Shown in pieces: positions 6,857-13,825 of a stretch of DNA of 17,160 nucleotides; positions within the stretch are counted from its first letter, which is position 1; each line of letters opens with the position of its first letter. The notes beneath the pieces were generated by a model, which saw only the letters and a list, made by a program, of their open reading frames with translations, searched no databases and was not told the origin of the DNA. The position numbers were made by a program, and so were the translations under genes. Source of the stretch: Candidatus Onthoplasma faecigallinarum (GTDB lineage Bacteria > Bacillota > Clostridia > Christensenellales > UBA1242); contig DVMB01000037.1 in the NCBI GenBank assembly GCA_018715225.1, positions 1-17,160 of the forward strand. Direction: 5' to 3'.

Positions 6857-8125
6857 ATGAATTTAGATAAAGTAACCATAACAATAAAATCAGGAAATGG
6901 CGGAAGCGGTAAAGTAAGTTTTCATAGAGAAAAATTCGTAGAAAAAGGTGGACCAGACGGCGGAGACGGCGGAAAAGGTGGCGACATCTATTTTGTTGCA
7001 GACAAGTCAAAAAATACCTTGATTGATTTCCAATACACAAAGAGATTCGAGGCAGAAAACGGATCAGGCGGATCAGGAAATTTACAAAACGGAAAAAATG
7101 GAAAAGATGTATATATCAAAGTGCCTTGTGGAACTGTCATCTTGGATGCCTCAACAAATCAAGTTCTAGCGGATATGTACGAAGATGGACAAACTTATTT
7201 AGCACTTGCGGGCGGACGTGGTGGAAAAGGAAACAACTTTTTCAAGTCCCCCACCCGTCAATCACCCCGCTTTAGCCAACTAGGCGAAGTGACGAAACCT
7301 TACAAAGTCACACTTCAACTAAAGACTATTGCTGACGTCGCACTGGTAGGAAAACCAAATGTTGGGAAATCTACCCTGCTTAGCGTCATATCCAACGCAA
7401 AGCCAAAGATTGCTGACTATGAATTTACTACCCTTACCCCAAATTTAGGAGTTGTCAAAATCTACGATGATAGTTTCGTCGTCGCTGATATACCAGGGCT
7501 TATTGACGGAGCAAGTGAGGGTGCTGGATTGGGACATGAATTTTTAGCCCACATCGAGAGGACAAGATTGGTCGTACATGTAATAGATGCTTCTGGATAT
7601 TACGGAAACGATATTGTTGAAGATTACAAAACCATAAATAAAGAATTGAAAAAATATAACGAGACTTTGGCTAAACGTCCTCAAATAGTTGTCTTTACAA
7701 AACTAGATTTAGTTGATGATATTGATGAAAAAATCAAATATTTCAAGTCTAAAATAAAAGATAAAGTTACGATCATAGCAATAAGTTCAATCACAAGGAA
7801 AAATGTCGATGAATTGATCAAAACTATATATGAAAAATTAAAGACTTTGCCAAAATCAAAACCTATACCAATAGAACAAACTCAACTGGCAAAAATTGAT
7901 ACCACATCTGTTGTAATCACAAAATTGGAACCACATGTGTTTGAATTGTCTGGCGGATATTTGGACAACTTACAAAGAGGAATTGTGTTCAACGATTCTA
8001 GGTCCTTAGCCTATTTCCAAATGCGTCTTGAAAAGGACGGAATTATGGACAAACTAAAGGAAGCGGGCGTCGTAGACGGAGACACAATTGTCTTTGGAAA
8101 TTTACAATACGAAATTTATTTTTAG
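6857..8125 (+). CDS. obgE: Obg/CgtA GTPase, ribosome assembly
   Basis: Essential GTPase that binds the 50S subunit late in assembly and links growth to the stringent response. Its 422 aa hold the three Bacillota domains: a glycine-rich Obg fold (1 to about 157, with GNGGSGKVSFHREKF and GGPDGGDGGKGG), a G domain (about 158-330) and an OCT domain (about 345-422, ending in DGDTIVFGNLQYEIYF). G-motifs are GKPNVGKST (165-173), a TT switch I (191-192), DIPGL (211-215), and TKLD (281-284) in place of the common NKxD, a conservative variant. AAAGGA lies upstream of the ATG. It sits between nth and yhbY. obg-yhbY is a common ribosome-assembly pairing. Confidence 0.96.
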   Translation: MNLDKVTITIKSGNGGSGKVSFHREKFVEKGGPDGGDGGKGGDIYFVADKSKNTLIDFQYTKRFEAENGSGGSGNLQNGKNGKDVYIKVPCGTVILDASTNQVLADMYEDGQTYLALAGGRGGKGNNFFKSPTRQSPRFSQLGEVTKPYKVTLQLKTIADVALVGKPNVGKSTLLSVISNAKPKIADYEFTTLTPNLGVVKIYDDSFVVADIPGLIDGASEGAGLGHEFLAHIERTRLVVHVIDASGYYGNDIVEDYKTINKELKKYNETLAKRPQIVVFTKLDLVDDIDEKIKYFKSKIKDKVTIIAISSITRKNVDELIKTIYEKLKTLPKSKPIPIEQTQLAKIDTTSVVITKLEPHVFELSGGYLDNLQRGIVFNDSRSLAYFQMRLEKDGIMDKLKEAGVVDGDTIVFGNLQYEIYF

Positions 8126-8134
8126 GAGTGAAAT

Positions 8135-8428
8135 ATGATAGATAAAAAACAAAGAATAAAATTACGAAGTTTATCTTCCACATTAAAGCCATGCGTCATG
8201 GTAGGCAAAGACGGTTTCAGTGAAAGTGTGTTAAAGCAAATCGAAGAAGAACTATATAACCATGAGTTGATAAAAATTAGTATGTTAGAAAACACTACCC
8301 CGCCCACCGAATTTGAACTGACTGAAATGGCTGTAAAACTTGCTGCCGAAGTGGTGACAACAATAGGAAGAAAAATAGTACTTTATAAACATAGTGAGAA
8401 AAAGGGTGTTAAACATGTGTTAAATTAA
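8135..8428 (+). CDS. yhbY: YhbY family RNA-binding protein (CRM domain)
   Basis: Small 97-aa CRM-domain protein that associates with pre-50S ribosomal particles. Evidence is the N-terminal KQRIKLRSLSSTLKP, the GxxG RNA-binding loop in MVGKDGFSESV (22-32), the LIKISMLEN strand, and the ending GRKIVLYKHS. The start codon follows TAGGAG, which includes the obgE stop codon, so the two are probably translated in tandem. The stop codon lies inside the stem of the operon terminator. Confidence 0.93.
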   Translation: MIDKKQRIKLRSLSSTLKPCVMVGKDGFSESVLKQIEEELYNHELIKISMLENTTPPTEFELTEMAVKLAAEVVTTIGRKIVLYKHSEKKGVKHVLN

Positions 8429-8440
8429 CACCTTTTTTTT
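8401..8440 (+). terminator. Rho-independent terminator of nth-obgE-yhbY
   Basis: GGTGTTAA (8405-8412) pairs with TTAACACC (8425-8432). The stem extends through one G-U and three A-U pairs to 8401, the loop is 12 nt, and eight Ts follow (8433-8440). The stem contains the yhbY stop codon. Confidence 0.88.
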
Positions 8441-8638
8441 GAAATAAAAAAAGAAAAATGTAGAAAAAGAATAATTTATTTTTTTATTTTTTTATATTCT
8501 TTTTTAGACAATTATTAGACAAAAAATTTTGGCAAATATTGTTTAAATTATTATTTTTCAAAAAATAAATTAAAAAATATGCTTCAAATATATGAAATTA
8601 ATTGAAAATTTAATAAAAAAATTAATTTTTAAAATTTT
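8441..8638. other. Extremely AT-rich convergent intergenic stretch
   Basis: About 200 bp with very few G or C, between two genes that end here. AAAAAGAATA (8464-8473) and TATTCTTTTT (8495-8504) are perfect inverted arms with a 21-nt loop, a possible weak bidirectional terminator. A direct repeat TTAGACAA is at 8504-8511 and 8514-8521. The AAAAATTAATTTTT-type palindromes near 8615-8630 could end the minus-strand transcript. No ORF or RNA gene is seen. Confidence 0.5.
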
Positions 8639-9142
8639 TTAATCAACCCTTTTATAATTTTTTATATTGAAATCAGTAGATTGCATTTTTTTCTTTTGCG
8701 TATTTTTATTCCCTCTAAACATATTCATCAAACCATTTAGATTGAACCCACCACTATTGCTATTGTTAAATAGCGACATTAAATTTGATAAATTAAATCC
8801 ACTGTTATTTTCATCGCCATTTTTGGTGTTGAATCCTAAGATTGATATCAAATTGCTAAGGCCTCCTCCACCCTTTCCTAAACTCGTCAATAGCGGGAGT
8901 AAATTTTTTAAATCAAAAGGAAATGGATTTGACGGACATGACGGTTTTTTGTCTTCTTTTGGTTTGTTTACACAATCGCAATCACCCTTTTTAAACCCAT
9001 TATCAATGTAAAAATTTGGAACGTTTTCATATGGTTCTTGGAAAACTATTTTTTTGGTTTCTTTCTTTTCACAGTTATCAAATCTTTGTATGTACGCATT
9101 TGGTTCTGTGAACAATGCGTATCTGCTGTCTTCATATTCCAT
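8639..9142 (-). CDS. Hypothetical low-complexity protein with FNLxxLM repeats
   Basis: Not recognised. The 167 aa split into a polar N-terminal half with four cysteines (24, 55, 57, 69; CDC then PSCPSNP) and a C-terminal half made of short hydrophobic repeats spaced by Gly/Asn linkers. The repeats are PFDLKNLLPLL (75-85), GGLSNLISILG (93-103), GFNLSNLMSLF (115-125) and GFNLNGLMNMF (132-142). A basic tail follows. No signal peptide or true membrane helix is visible. Upstream is an 81-bp divergent gap to the 93-aa gene and the S8 protease, suggesting a shared locus. No Shine-Dalgarno is present; a poor -10-like TAAATA ends 6 nt before the ATG, with TTACAA 16 nt further up. A structural, coat-like or aggregation-prone protein is possible, but nothing proves it. 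Confidence 0.7.
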   Translation of the reverse strand: MEYEDSRYALFTEPNAYIQRFDNCEKKETKKIVFQEPYENVPNFYIDNGFKKGDCDCVNKPKEDKKPSCPSNPFPFDLKNLLPLLTSLGKGGGGLSNLISILGFNTKNGDENNSGFNLSNLMSLFNNSNSGGFNLNGLMNMFRGNKNTQKKKMQSTDFNIKNYKRVD

Positions 9143-9223
9143 ACTATCTATTTATGCAATTTTTTTATTTTTGTAACTGTAACCTTAACATTAAAAAAAA
9201 CATAAATTAAGTTAGGAGTATTT

Positions 9224-9505
9224 ATGCCAAGAGATTTCAAAAGCTTTACCAATGAAAACAAAAGGATCATTGATGAAAATCAGGAAAAAGCAAATGAATA
9301 TCAACACATATTAGATAAATACAAAAATATGAGCAACAATGAACTTATGTCAAATCTATTCAGCGAGGCTAGCAAATTAAAAAAGGAAGGAAAATTAGAC
9401 GACGAACAACTAAACAGTTTAAAGTCTACAATCTCCCCCTTTTTGAATAACAATCAACAACAAATGTTGAACGAAATAATCAAAGCCATCCATGAACAAA
9501 AATAA
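9224..9505 (+). CDS. Hypothetical 93-aa helical protein encoded with an S8 protease
   Basis: Charged, mostly helical protein with no signal peptide or membrane segment. The first 45 residues could form a coiled coil (NENKRIIDENQEKANEYQ). The C-terminal half, NNELMSNLFSEASKLKKEG followed by KLDDEQLNSLKSTISPFL and QQQMLNEI, reads like small conserved clostridial hypothetical proteins, but I cannot name a family. TAGGAG lies 6 nt upstream of the ATG. Its last 14 bases overlap the start of the S8 protease gene, which has no clear Shine-Dalgarno of its own, so protease translation probably depends on this gene. It could be an inhibitor, chaperone or substrate of that protease; this is inference from position only. 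Confidence 0.75.
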   Translation: MPRDFKSFTNENKRIIDENQEKANEYQHILDKYKNMSNNELMSNLFSEASKLKKEGKLDDEQLNSLKSTISPFLNNNQQQMLNEIIKAIHEQK

Positions 9506-10601
9506 AGTAAGTCCAGAAATTTTGAATAGTGTGAACATTTTAGCACAAAACTACAAAGATAAGATCATGTTGAGTGCTAAAAATTTTAACGGCACAAAAA
9601 AATTTTTAGATTCATACAACTACAATTACACTCCATATAGATTTGCGAATTGCTTTTATCTTGACGCCGATTATGATGATATTAATATTTTGTCATCTTT
9701 AGACGACGTATCCTACATATTTCCTGACAGCGTAGTAAAAATTGAACAAACTCAAAAAAATTTTATGAGTTTAGAAAATTTGACTCAAAACAAATATTTC
9801 GGTCAGGGTCAAACTATATGTTTCATTGATACGGGAATTTATCCGCATTTTGACTTTTTGTTTCCTAAATCGAGAATAATCAAATTCATTGACCTCATCA
9901 ACAAGCAAGCAGTTCCATATGATGACAATGGGCATGGTTCTTTTGTTGCAGGAATTGCATGTGGAAGTGGAATAGTCGATCAAAACAACACGGGATTCGC
10001 CCCGATGGCAAACATCATCTCAATAAAAGCCCTAGGGGAAAAAGGCAATAGCAACAGCAATACAATTTTAGACGCCATGCAATGGGTATATGAAAATCAT
10101 AAAGTTTATAATATCAGCGTAGTCTGTATGAGTTTTGGTGCAGACATTATAAACGACAAAGACCCTTTGAACAATGGTGCAGAAGCGTTGTGGCGTAGAG
10201 GAATAACAATTGTAGCCGCTGCCGGAAATAGTGGTCCAGAAAAAAACACAATCAAATCTCCAGGCAACAACCCACACATCATCACTGTAGGTGCGTTGGA
10301 TGAATCAACAATGAGTGTGGCAGACTTCAGTAGCCGTGGGCCGACAATCTATGGGCACAAACCAGATTTGCTCGCTCCTGCAGTCAATATAATCTCATGC
10401 GCCAACAACATACCGCCCTACACAAAAATGAGCGGAACGAGTGTAGCAACTCCAATTGTTGCTGGGATATGTGCCATTATCAAATCTCGTTGGCCCAACA
10501 TTACAAACAATCAAATAAAAGAATTTTTGTTGTCTCACTGTACAAAAATCACTGGAGACAGAGATATTGAGGGTGCTGGATATTTAAGTTTCAAAAAATA
10601 A
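9492..10601 (+). CDS. S8 family (subtilisin-like) serine protease, probably intracellular
   Basis: The 369-aa protein has a complete catalytic set: Asp113 in FIDTGI, His148 in DDNGHGSFVAG, oxyanion Asn246 in AAAGNSGP, and nucleophile Ser317 in MSGTSVATP. Residues 1 to about 90 precede the protease domain and look like a small alpha/beta prodomain (YRFANCFYLDADYDD, VSYIFPDSVVKI). The protein begins with MNKNKVSPEI and has no signal peptide, so it should stay in the cytoplasm like AprX or ISP-type proteases. It ends soon after the catalytic domain with no C-terminal jelly-roll, which argues against a Csp germination protease. It overlaps the upstream 93-aa gene by 14 bp and probably relies on its translation. 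Natural substrate unknown. Confidence 0.93.
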   Translation: MNKNKVSPEILNSVNILAQNYKDKIMLSAKNFNGTKKFLDSYNYNYTPYRFANCFYLDADYDDINILSSLDDVSYIFPDSVVKIEQTQKNFMSLENLTQNKYFGQGQTICFIDTGIYPHFDFLFPKSRIIKFIDLINKQAVPYDDNGHGSFVAGIACGSGIVDQNNTGFAPMANIISIKALGEKGNSNSNTILDAMQWVYENHKVYNISVVCMSFGADIINDKDPLNNGAEALWRRGITIVAAAGNSGPEKNTIKSPGNNPHIITVGALDESTMSVADFSSRGPTIYGHKPDLLAPAVNIISCANNIPPYTKMSGTSVATPIVAGICAIIKSRWPNITNNQIKEFLLSHCTKITGDRDIEGAGYLSFKK

Positions 10602-10632
10602 TGCTCGATTATATAATTTTTATATAATTTTA

Positions 10633-10641
10633 TGCTATAAT
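10633..10641 (+). promoter_or_regulatory. Consensus extended -10 promoter, predicted leaderless
   Basis: TGC-TATAAT (hexamer 10636-10641) is a perfect extended -10; no -35 match lies 17 nt upstream. Exactly 6 nt separate it from the ATG at 10648, so the predicted +1 is the start codon. No Shine-Dalgarno is present. It lies in the 46-bp gap after the S8 protease. Confidence 0.65.
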
Positions 10642-10647
10642 ATCTGC

Positions 10648-11295
10648 ATGATAAAATTTGATCATGTCTACCTAAAATACATAAACGAATTTTATACCCT
10701 TTATGATATAAACTTAGAATTAAAAGAAAACACATTGATTCTAGGAGACATTTTTGACGGGACACATTCACTTTTTAGATTAATCAGTAAAATTGATAGA
10801 AATTATCAAGGAGAGATTTATATAGAGGATAAAAATCTAAAAGACATAAAGGACAAAGACCTATCCTTGTCTTATGTTACTGACAAACCATATCTTTTTG
10901 AAAACAAAAATATATATAAAAATTTGTATTACCCTTTAAAAATTAGAAAAATTAATAAAATTGATGCAAAAAACATGATAAATGATGCAATAAATCTATA
11001 TAAATTAAATAATTTTCCGCAAAAAATAAAAGATATGACCCTCTGGCAAAAAAAGATAATCGCTCTAGTTCGGGCAATCATTCGTCGACCAAAATATATC
11101 TTGTTGGAAGATTTTTTCTCGAATCTAGATGAAGAATACTATGAAATAGCCACAAACATTCTGTCTTCCTGCGATTCAACAATCATAGCCTGTGAAAAAA
11201 CTGACACAAAGATCCCTTACTACGATTCGTTCAATAAACTAAATTTAAGTTACGGTAAACTTGAAGACGCCGTAGAAAAAGCACATTGTAGTTAA
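10648..11295 (+). CDS. ABC-transporter ATPase-like protein with degenerate nucleotide motifs
   Basis: The 215-aa protein follows the ABC nucleotide-binding-domain layout but lacks its chemistry. It opens IKFDHVYLKY like a normal subunit. The Walker A position reads LGDIFDGTHSL (32-42), with the Lys replaced by Thr39. The Q-loop position reads YVTDKPYLF (76-84), without Gln. The signature LSGGQ reads MTLWQ (130-134), although the following helix KKIIALVRAIIRRPK is well kept. Walker B reads YILLEDFFSNLD (150-161), with D-E swapped to E-D. The switch-His position reads ACEK (181-184). The D-loop SNLD survives. It probably cannot hydrolyse ATP, though the fold is likely kept, so a structural or regulatory role is possible; slow decay is the alternative. 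No permease gene is adjacent. Codon use is more AT-rich than in neighbouring genes. Confidence 0.8.
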   Translation: MIKFDHVYLKYINEFYTLYDINLELKENTLILGDIFDGTHSLFRLISKIDRNYQGEIYIEDKNLKDIKDKDLSLSYVTDKPYLFENKNIYKNLYYPLKIRKINKIDAKNMINDAINLYKLNNFPQKIKDMTLWQKKIIALVRAIIRRPKYILLEDFFSNLDEEYYEIATNILSSCDSTIIACEKTDTKIPYYDSFNKLNLSYGKLEDAVEKAHCS

Positions 11296-11319
11296 AATAT
11301 TGCAATCAGTCAAAAAAGA

Positions 11320-11349
11320 AAAAAGAGGATAAACATTAATCCTCTTTTT
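11320..11349. terminator. Bidirectional rho-independent terminator between the ABC-like gene and clpC
   Basis: AAAAAGAGGAT (11320-11330) and ATCCTCTTTTT (11339-11349) form an 11-bp perfect stem with an 8-nt loop. A T-run completes it on each strand. The clpC stop codon and last codons lie in the loop and stem. Confidence 0.85.
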
Positions 11350-13825
11350 CTTTATCTTCTGGTTGTTTTGTCAGGAACTGAAGATTGTCGCCTTTGCAAT
11401 CCACTAAGACATTGTCGCCCGCTTTGATCTCGCCTTTCAACATCTTGTCTGCAAGTTCGTCTTCTATCTTGCCTGTAATCAATCTTCTCAATGGTCTTGC
11501 ACCAAAGTCGTCATTAGTTCCGTTCTTTACAAGGTAATTCAATGTTGCTGTCGTGAACTTCAATTCTACTCCACTCTGTTTCAAGTTCTTGTTCAAATCA
11601 GCGAGCATTTTCTTCGCAATATCTTTCAAAACTTGTGATGACAATTTATTGAATATGACAATATTGTCTATCCTGTTGATCAATTCTGGTTTGAAGTATT
11701 TTTTCAGTTCGCTCATCATTATTGCAGATTTGTCATCATTTTTCTTGTCAGTGAATCCTAAATCTACGTTTGTTTTGCTCAATTTGTCGCTACCAATATT
11801 TGATGTCAAAATTATGATAGTGTTTTTGAAACTTACAACTTTACCATGGCTATCAGTAAGTCTTCCGTCATCTAGAATTTGCAGCAGCATATTGAAGACT
11901 TCTGGGTGAGCTTTTTCTATTTCATCAAACAAGACTACGCTATATGGTTTTCTTCTAACCTGCTCGGTCAACTGTCCGCCATCATCAAAGCCTACATATC
12001 CTGGAGGGCTACCAATCAATTTTGACACGCTATGTGCTTCCATAAACTCACTCATGTCAAGCCTAATCATTTTATTTTCATCGCCGAACAATGCCTCTGC
12101 CAGGGCTTTGCACAATTCGGTCTTACCAACACCTGTAGGCCCTAAGAATAGGAAACTTCCAATAGGTCGTCTTGGGTCCCTAATACCTATACGGCTACGT
12201 CTAATCGCTTTGGCAACTTTTTCTATCGCTTCGTCCTGACCTTTTACTCGTTGCCCCAAGGTCTTTTCCAAGTTGATCAGTTTTTCTGCTTCGCCTTCAG
12301 TCAGTTTTGTCAATGGAATATTCGTCCATTTGCTTACCACTTCTGCTACATCATGCTCAGTAATTACAGCATCTGCTTGGTTTGCTGGCTTTGGCAGTGA
12401 TTTTTGTCTATTTATTTCATCTTTTAGTTTGGTAACTTTGTCTCTAAGTTTACTTGCTTTTTCAAAGTCTTCCTGATTGACTGCATCCTCTTTCTCGGCT
12501 TCTACTTTTGCCAATTTTTCTTTCAATGATTTGATTTCTGCTGTATCATAGTTGGTCTTGACCTTCGCTCTACTAGACGCTTCATCGATCAAGTCAATCG
12601 CTTTGTCCGGCAGGCTCCTATCTTGAATGTATCTATCCGACAAAGTTGCGGCTGCTTTTATTGCTTCATCGCTTATCTTCACTTTGTGGAACGCTTCATA
12701 ACTATCTCTTAGTCCACGCAAAATCTCAATAGTTTGCTCCACTGTAGGTGGATCTACATTTATAGGTTGAAAACGTCTCTCAAGGGCTTTATCTTTTTCA
12801 ATATATTTCCTATATTCGTCAGTGGTTGTGGCACCTATTGTCTGCATCTCTCCACGGGCCAAATATGGTTTCAACATATCTGCTGGATTTGTCTCTCCCT
12901 TGTCGCTACCAACTTGTGCTAAGGTGTGGATTTCATCGATAAAGACTATGATATTTTTATTCGAGATGATCAATTCAATGGCATTTTTCAATTTTTCTTC
13001 CATTGAACCACGGTATTTTGTACCTGCCATCAACCCGCCGATATCAAGGCTATATATGATTTTATTTTTCAAGAATTGCGGAACATCTCCAGAGACAATT
13101 CGCCTTGCCAATCCTTCTACAATCGCCGTCTTACCTACACCCGCTTCACCGATGAGCACTGGGTTGTTTTTCGTCTTTCGGCAAAGAATCTCTATCATCC
13201 TTTCAATCTCGGCATCTCGACCTATGATTGGGTCAATTTTCCCATTTTTTGCACGCAATGTTAAATCGCTACCCATATCAAGCAATTCTTGTGGCAACTC
13301 GCTAGAATATGCCTCTTGCTTTTGCTGATTGTTTGACATATTGCCCACTTGAACAAAGCCATTTGTATCAAAGCCGTTACCTTGATTTGATGATGCTATA
13401 GAATTATTGTTTGCAATCATGCCAATCGCTCTGTTTCTCATCTCATACACATTCAATTTCAAAGCACCTGCCAAAATGTTGATAGCAAAACTTTCATCTT
13501 GGCTAAGCAATGCTACAAGCAGATGTTCGGTAGAGATATATGCACTATGAGTACGTTTTGCAATGCTGCTCGCTATCATCAACATCTCTTTTACCCTAGG
13601 GGTCAATTCCACCACATTGGACGGAACACCAGACGCTACGCCATCTAAAATGTCTTTGATAACATCGCTATCTACCCTATAGGAATTCAACAATCTTTTA
13701 GATTTGCTGTCCACTTTCGTCAATGCGTACAAGATATGTTCAGTGCCAACTTCATTGCCATACTGGGAAGCGAACTGCGATGCAACTTGAATACATTTGT
13801 TCGCTAAATCGGTTAAATTATACAT
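11336..13825 (-). CDS. clpC: ClpC, AAA+ unfoldase of the ClpCP protease
   Basis: Hsp100 ATPase (829 aa) that unfolds substrates and feeds them to ClpP during protein quality control. Domains are N-terminal Clp repeats (1 to about 140), an Asn/Gln-rich linker (about 140-175), AAA1 (Walker A GEAGVGKT 226-233; Walker B FIDE ending at Glu298), a middle domain with a UVR-like segment QEDFEKASKLRDK (451-463), and AAA2 (GPTGVGKT 562-569; FDEIEKAHP 633-641). The ClpP-docking tripeptide is LGF (689-691), so it should bind ClpP. The glutamates that bind phosphoarginine in B. subtilis ClpC (Glu32, Glu106) are kept in GTEH (Glu29) and STEH (Glu100). AAGGAGA precedes the ATG, which overlaps the mcsB stop by 8 bp. 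Last gene of the CtsR-controlled operon; its end lies in the terminator. Confidence 0.96.
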   Translation of the reverse strand: MYNLTDLANKCIQVASQFASQYGNEVGTEHILYALTKVDSKSKRLLNSYRVDSDVIKDILDGVASGVPSNVVELTPRVKEMLMIASSIAKRTHSAYISTEHLLVALLSQDESFAINILAGALKLNVYEMRNRAIGMIANNNSIASSNQGNGFDTNGFVQVGNMSNNQQKQEAYSSELPQELLDMGSDLTLRAKNGKIDPIIGRDAEIERMIEILCRKTKNNPVLIGEAGVGKTAIVEGLARRIVSGDVPQFLKNKIIYSLDIGGLMAGTKYRGSMEEKLKNAIELIISNKNIIVFIDEIHTLAQVGSDKGETNPADMLKPYLARGEMQTIGATTTDEYRKYIEKDKALERRFQPINVDPPTVEQTIEILRGLRDSYEAFHKVKISDEAIKAAATLSDRYIQDRSLPDKAIDLIDEASSRAKVKTNYDTAEIKSLKEKLAKVEAEKEDAVNQEDFEKASKLRDKVTKLKDEINRQKSLPKPANQADAVITEHDVAEVVSKWTNIPLTKLTEGEAEKLINLEKTLGQRVKGQDEAIEKVAKAIRRSRIGIRDPRRPIGSFLFLGPTGVGKTELCKALAEALFGDENKMIRLDMSEFMEAHSVSKLIGSPPGYVGFDDGGQLTEQVRRKPYSVVLFDEIEKAHPEVFNMLLQILDDGRLTDSHGKVVSFKNTIIILTSNIGSDKLSKTNVDLGFTDKKNDDKSAIMMSELKKYFKPELINRIDNIVIFNKLSSQVLKDIAKKMLADLNKNLKQSGVELKFTTATLNYLVKNGTNDDFGARPLRRLITGKIEDELADKMLKGEIKAGDNVLVDCKGDNLQFLTKQPEDKEKED

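Noticed and set aside
8441..8638. Replication origin or phage attachment site in the AT-rich gap
   Set aside because: No DnaA-box cluster, target duplication, integrase gene or tRNA is present; it is a convergent intergenic region.
9183..9209. SigK- or SigE-like promoter (CATAAATTA) upstream of the 93-aa gene
   Set aside because: The -10 resembles CATANNNTA, but the -35 is too loose and sporulation genes are not otherwise evident, so it is not listed as a feature.
12822..13328. 168-codon open frame on the plus strand opposite clpC
   Set aside because: It is a shadow of the conserved clpC coding frame, with no ribosome-binding site and no recognisable motif. The same applies to other antisense frames over clpC, deoA-like, obgE and the YwaF-like gene.
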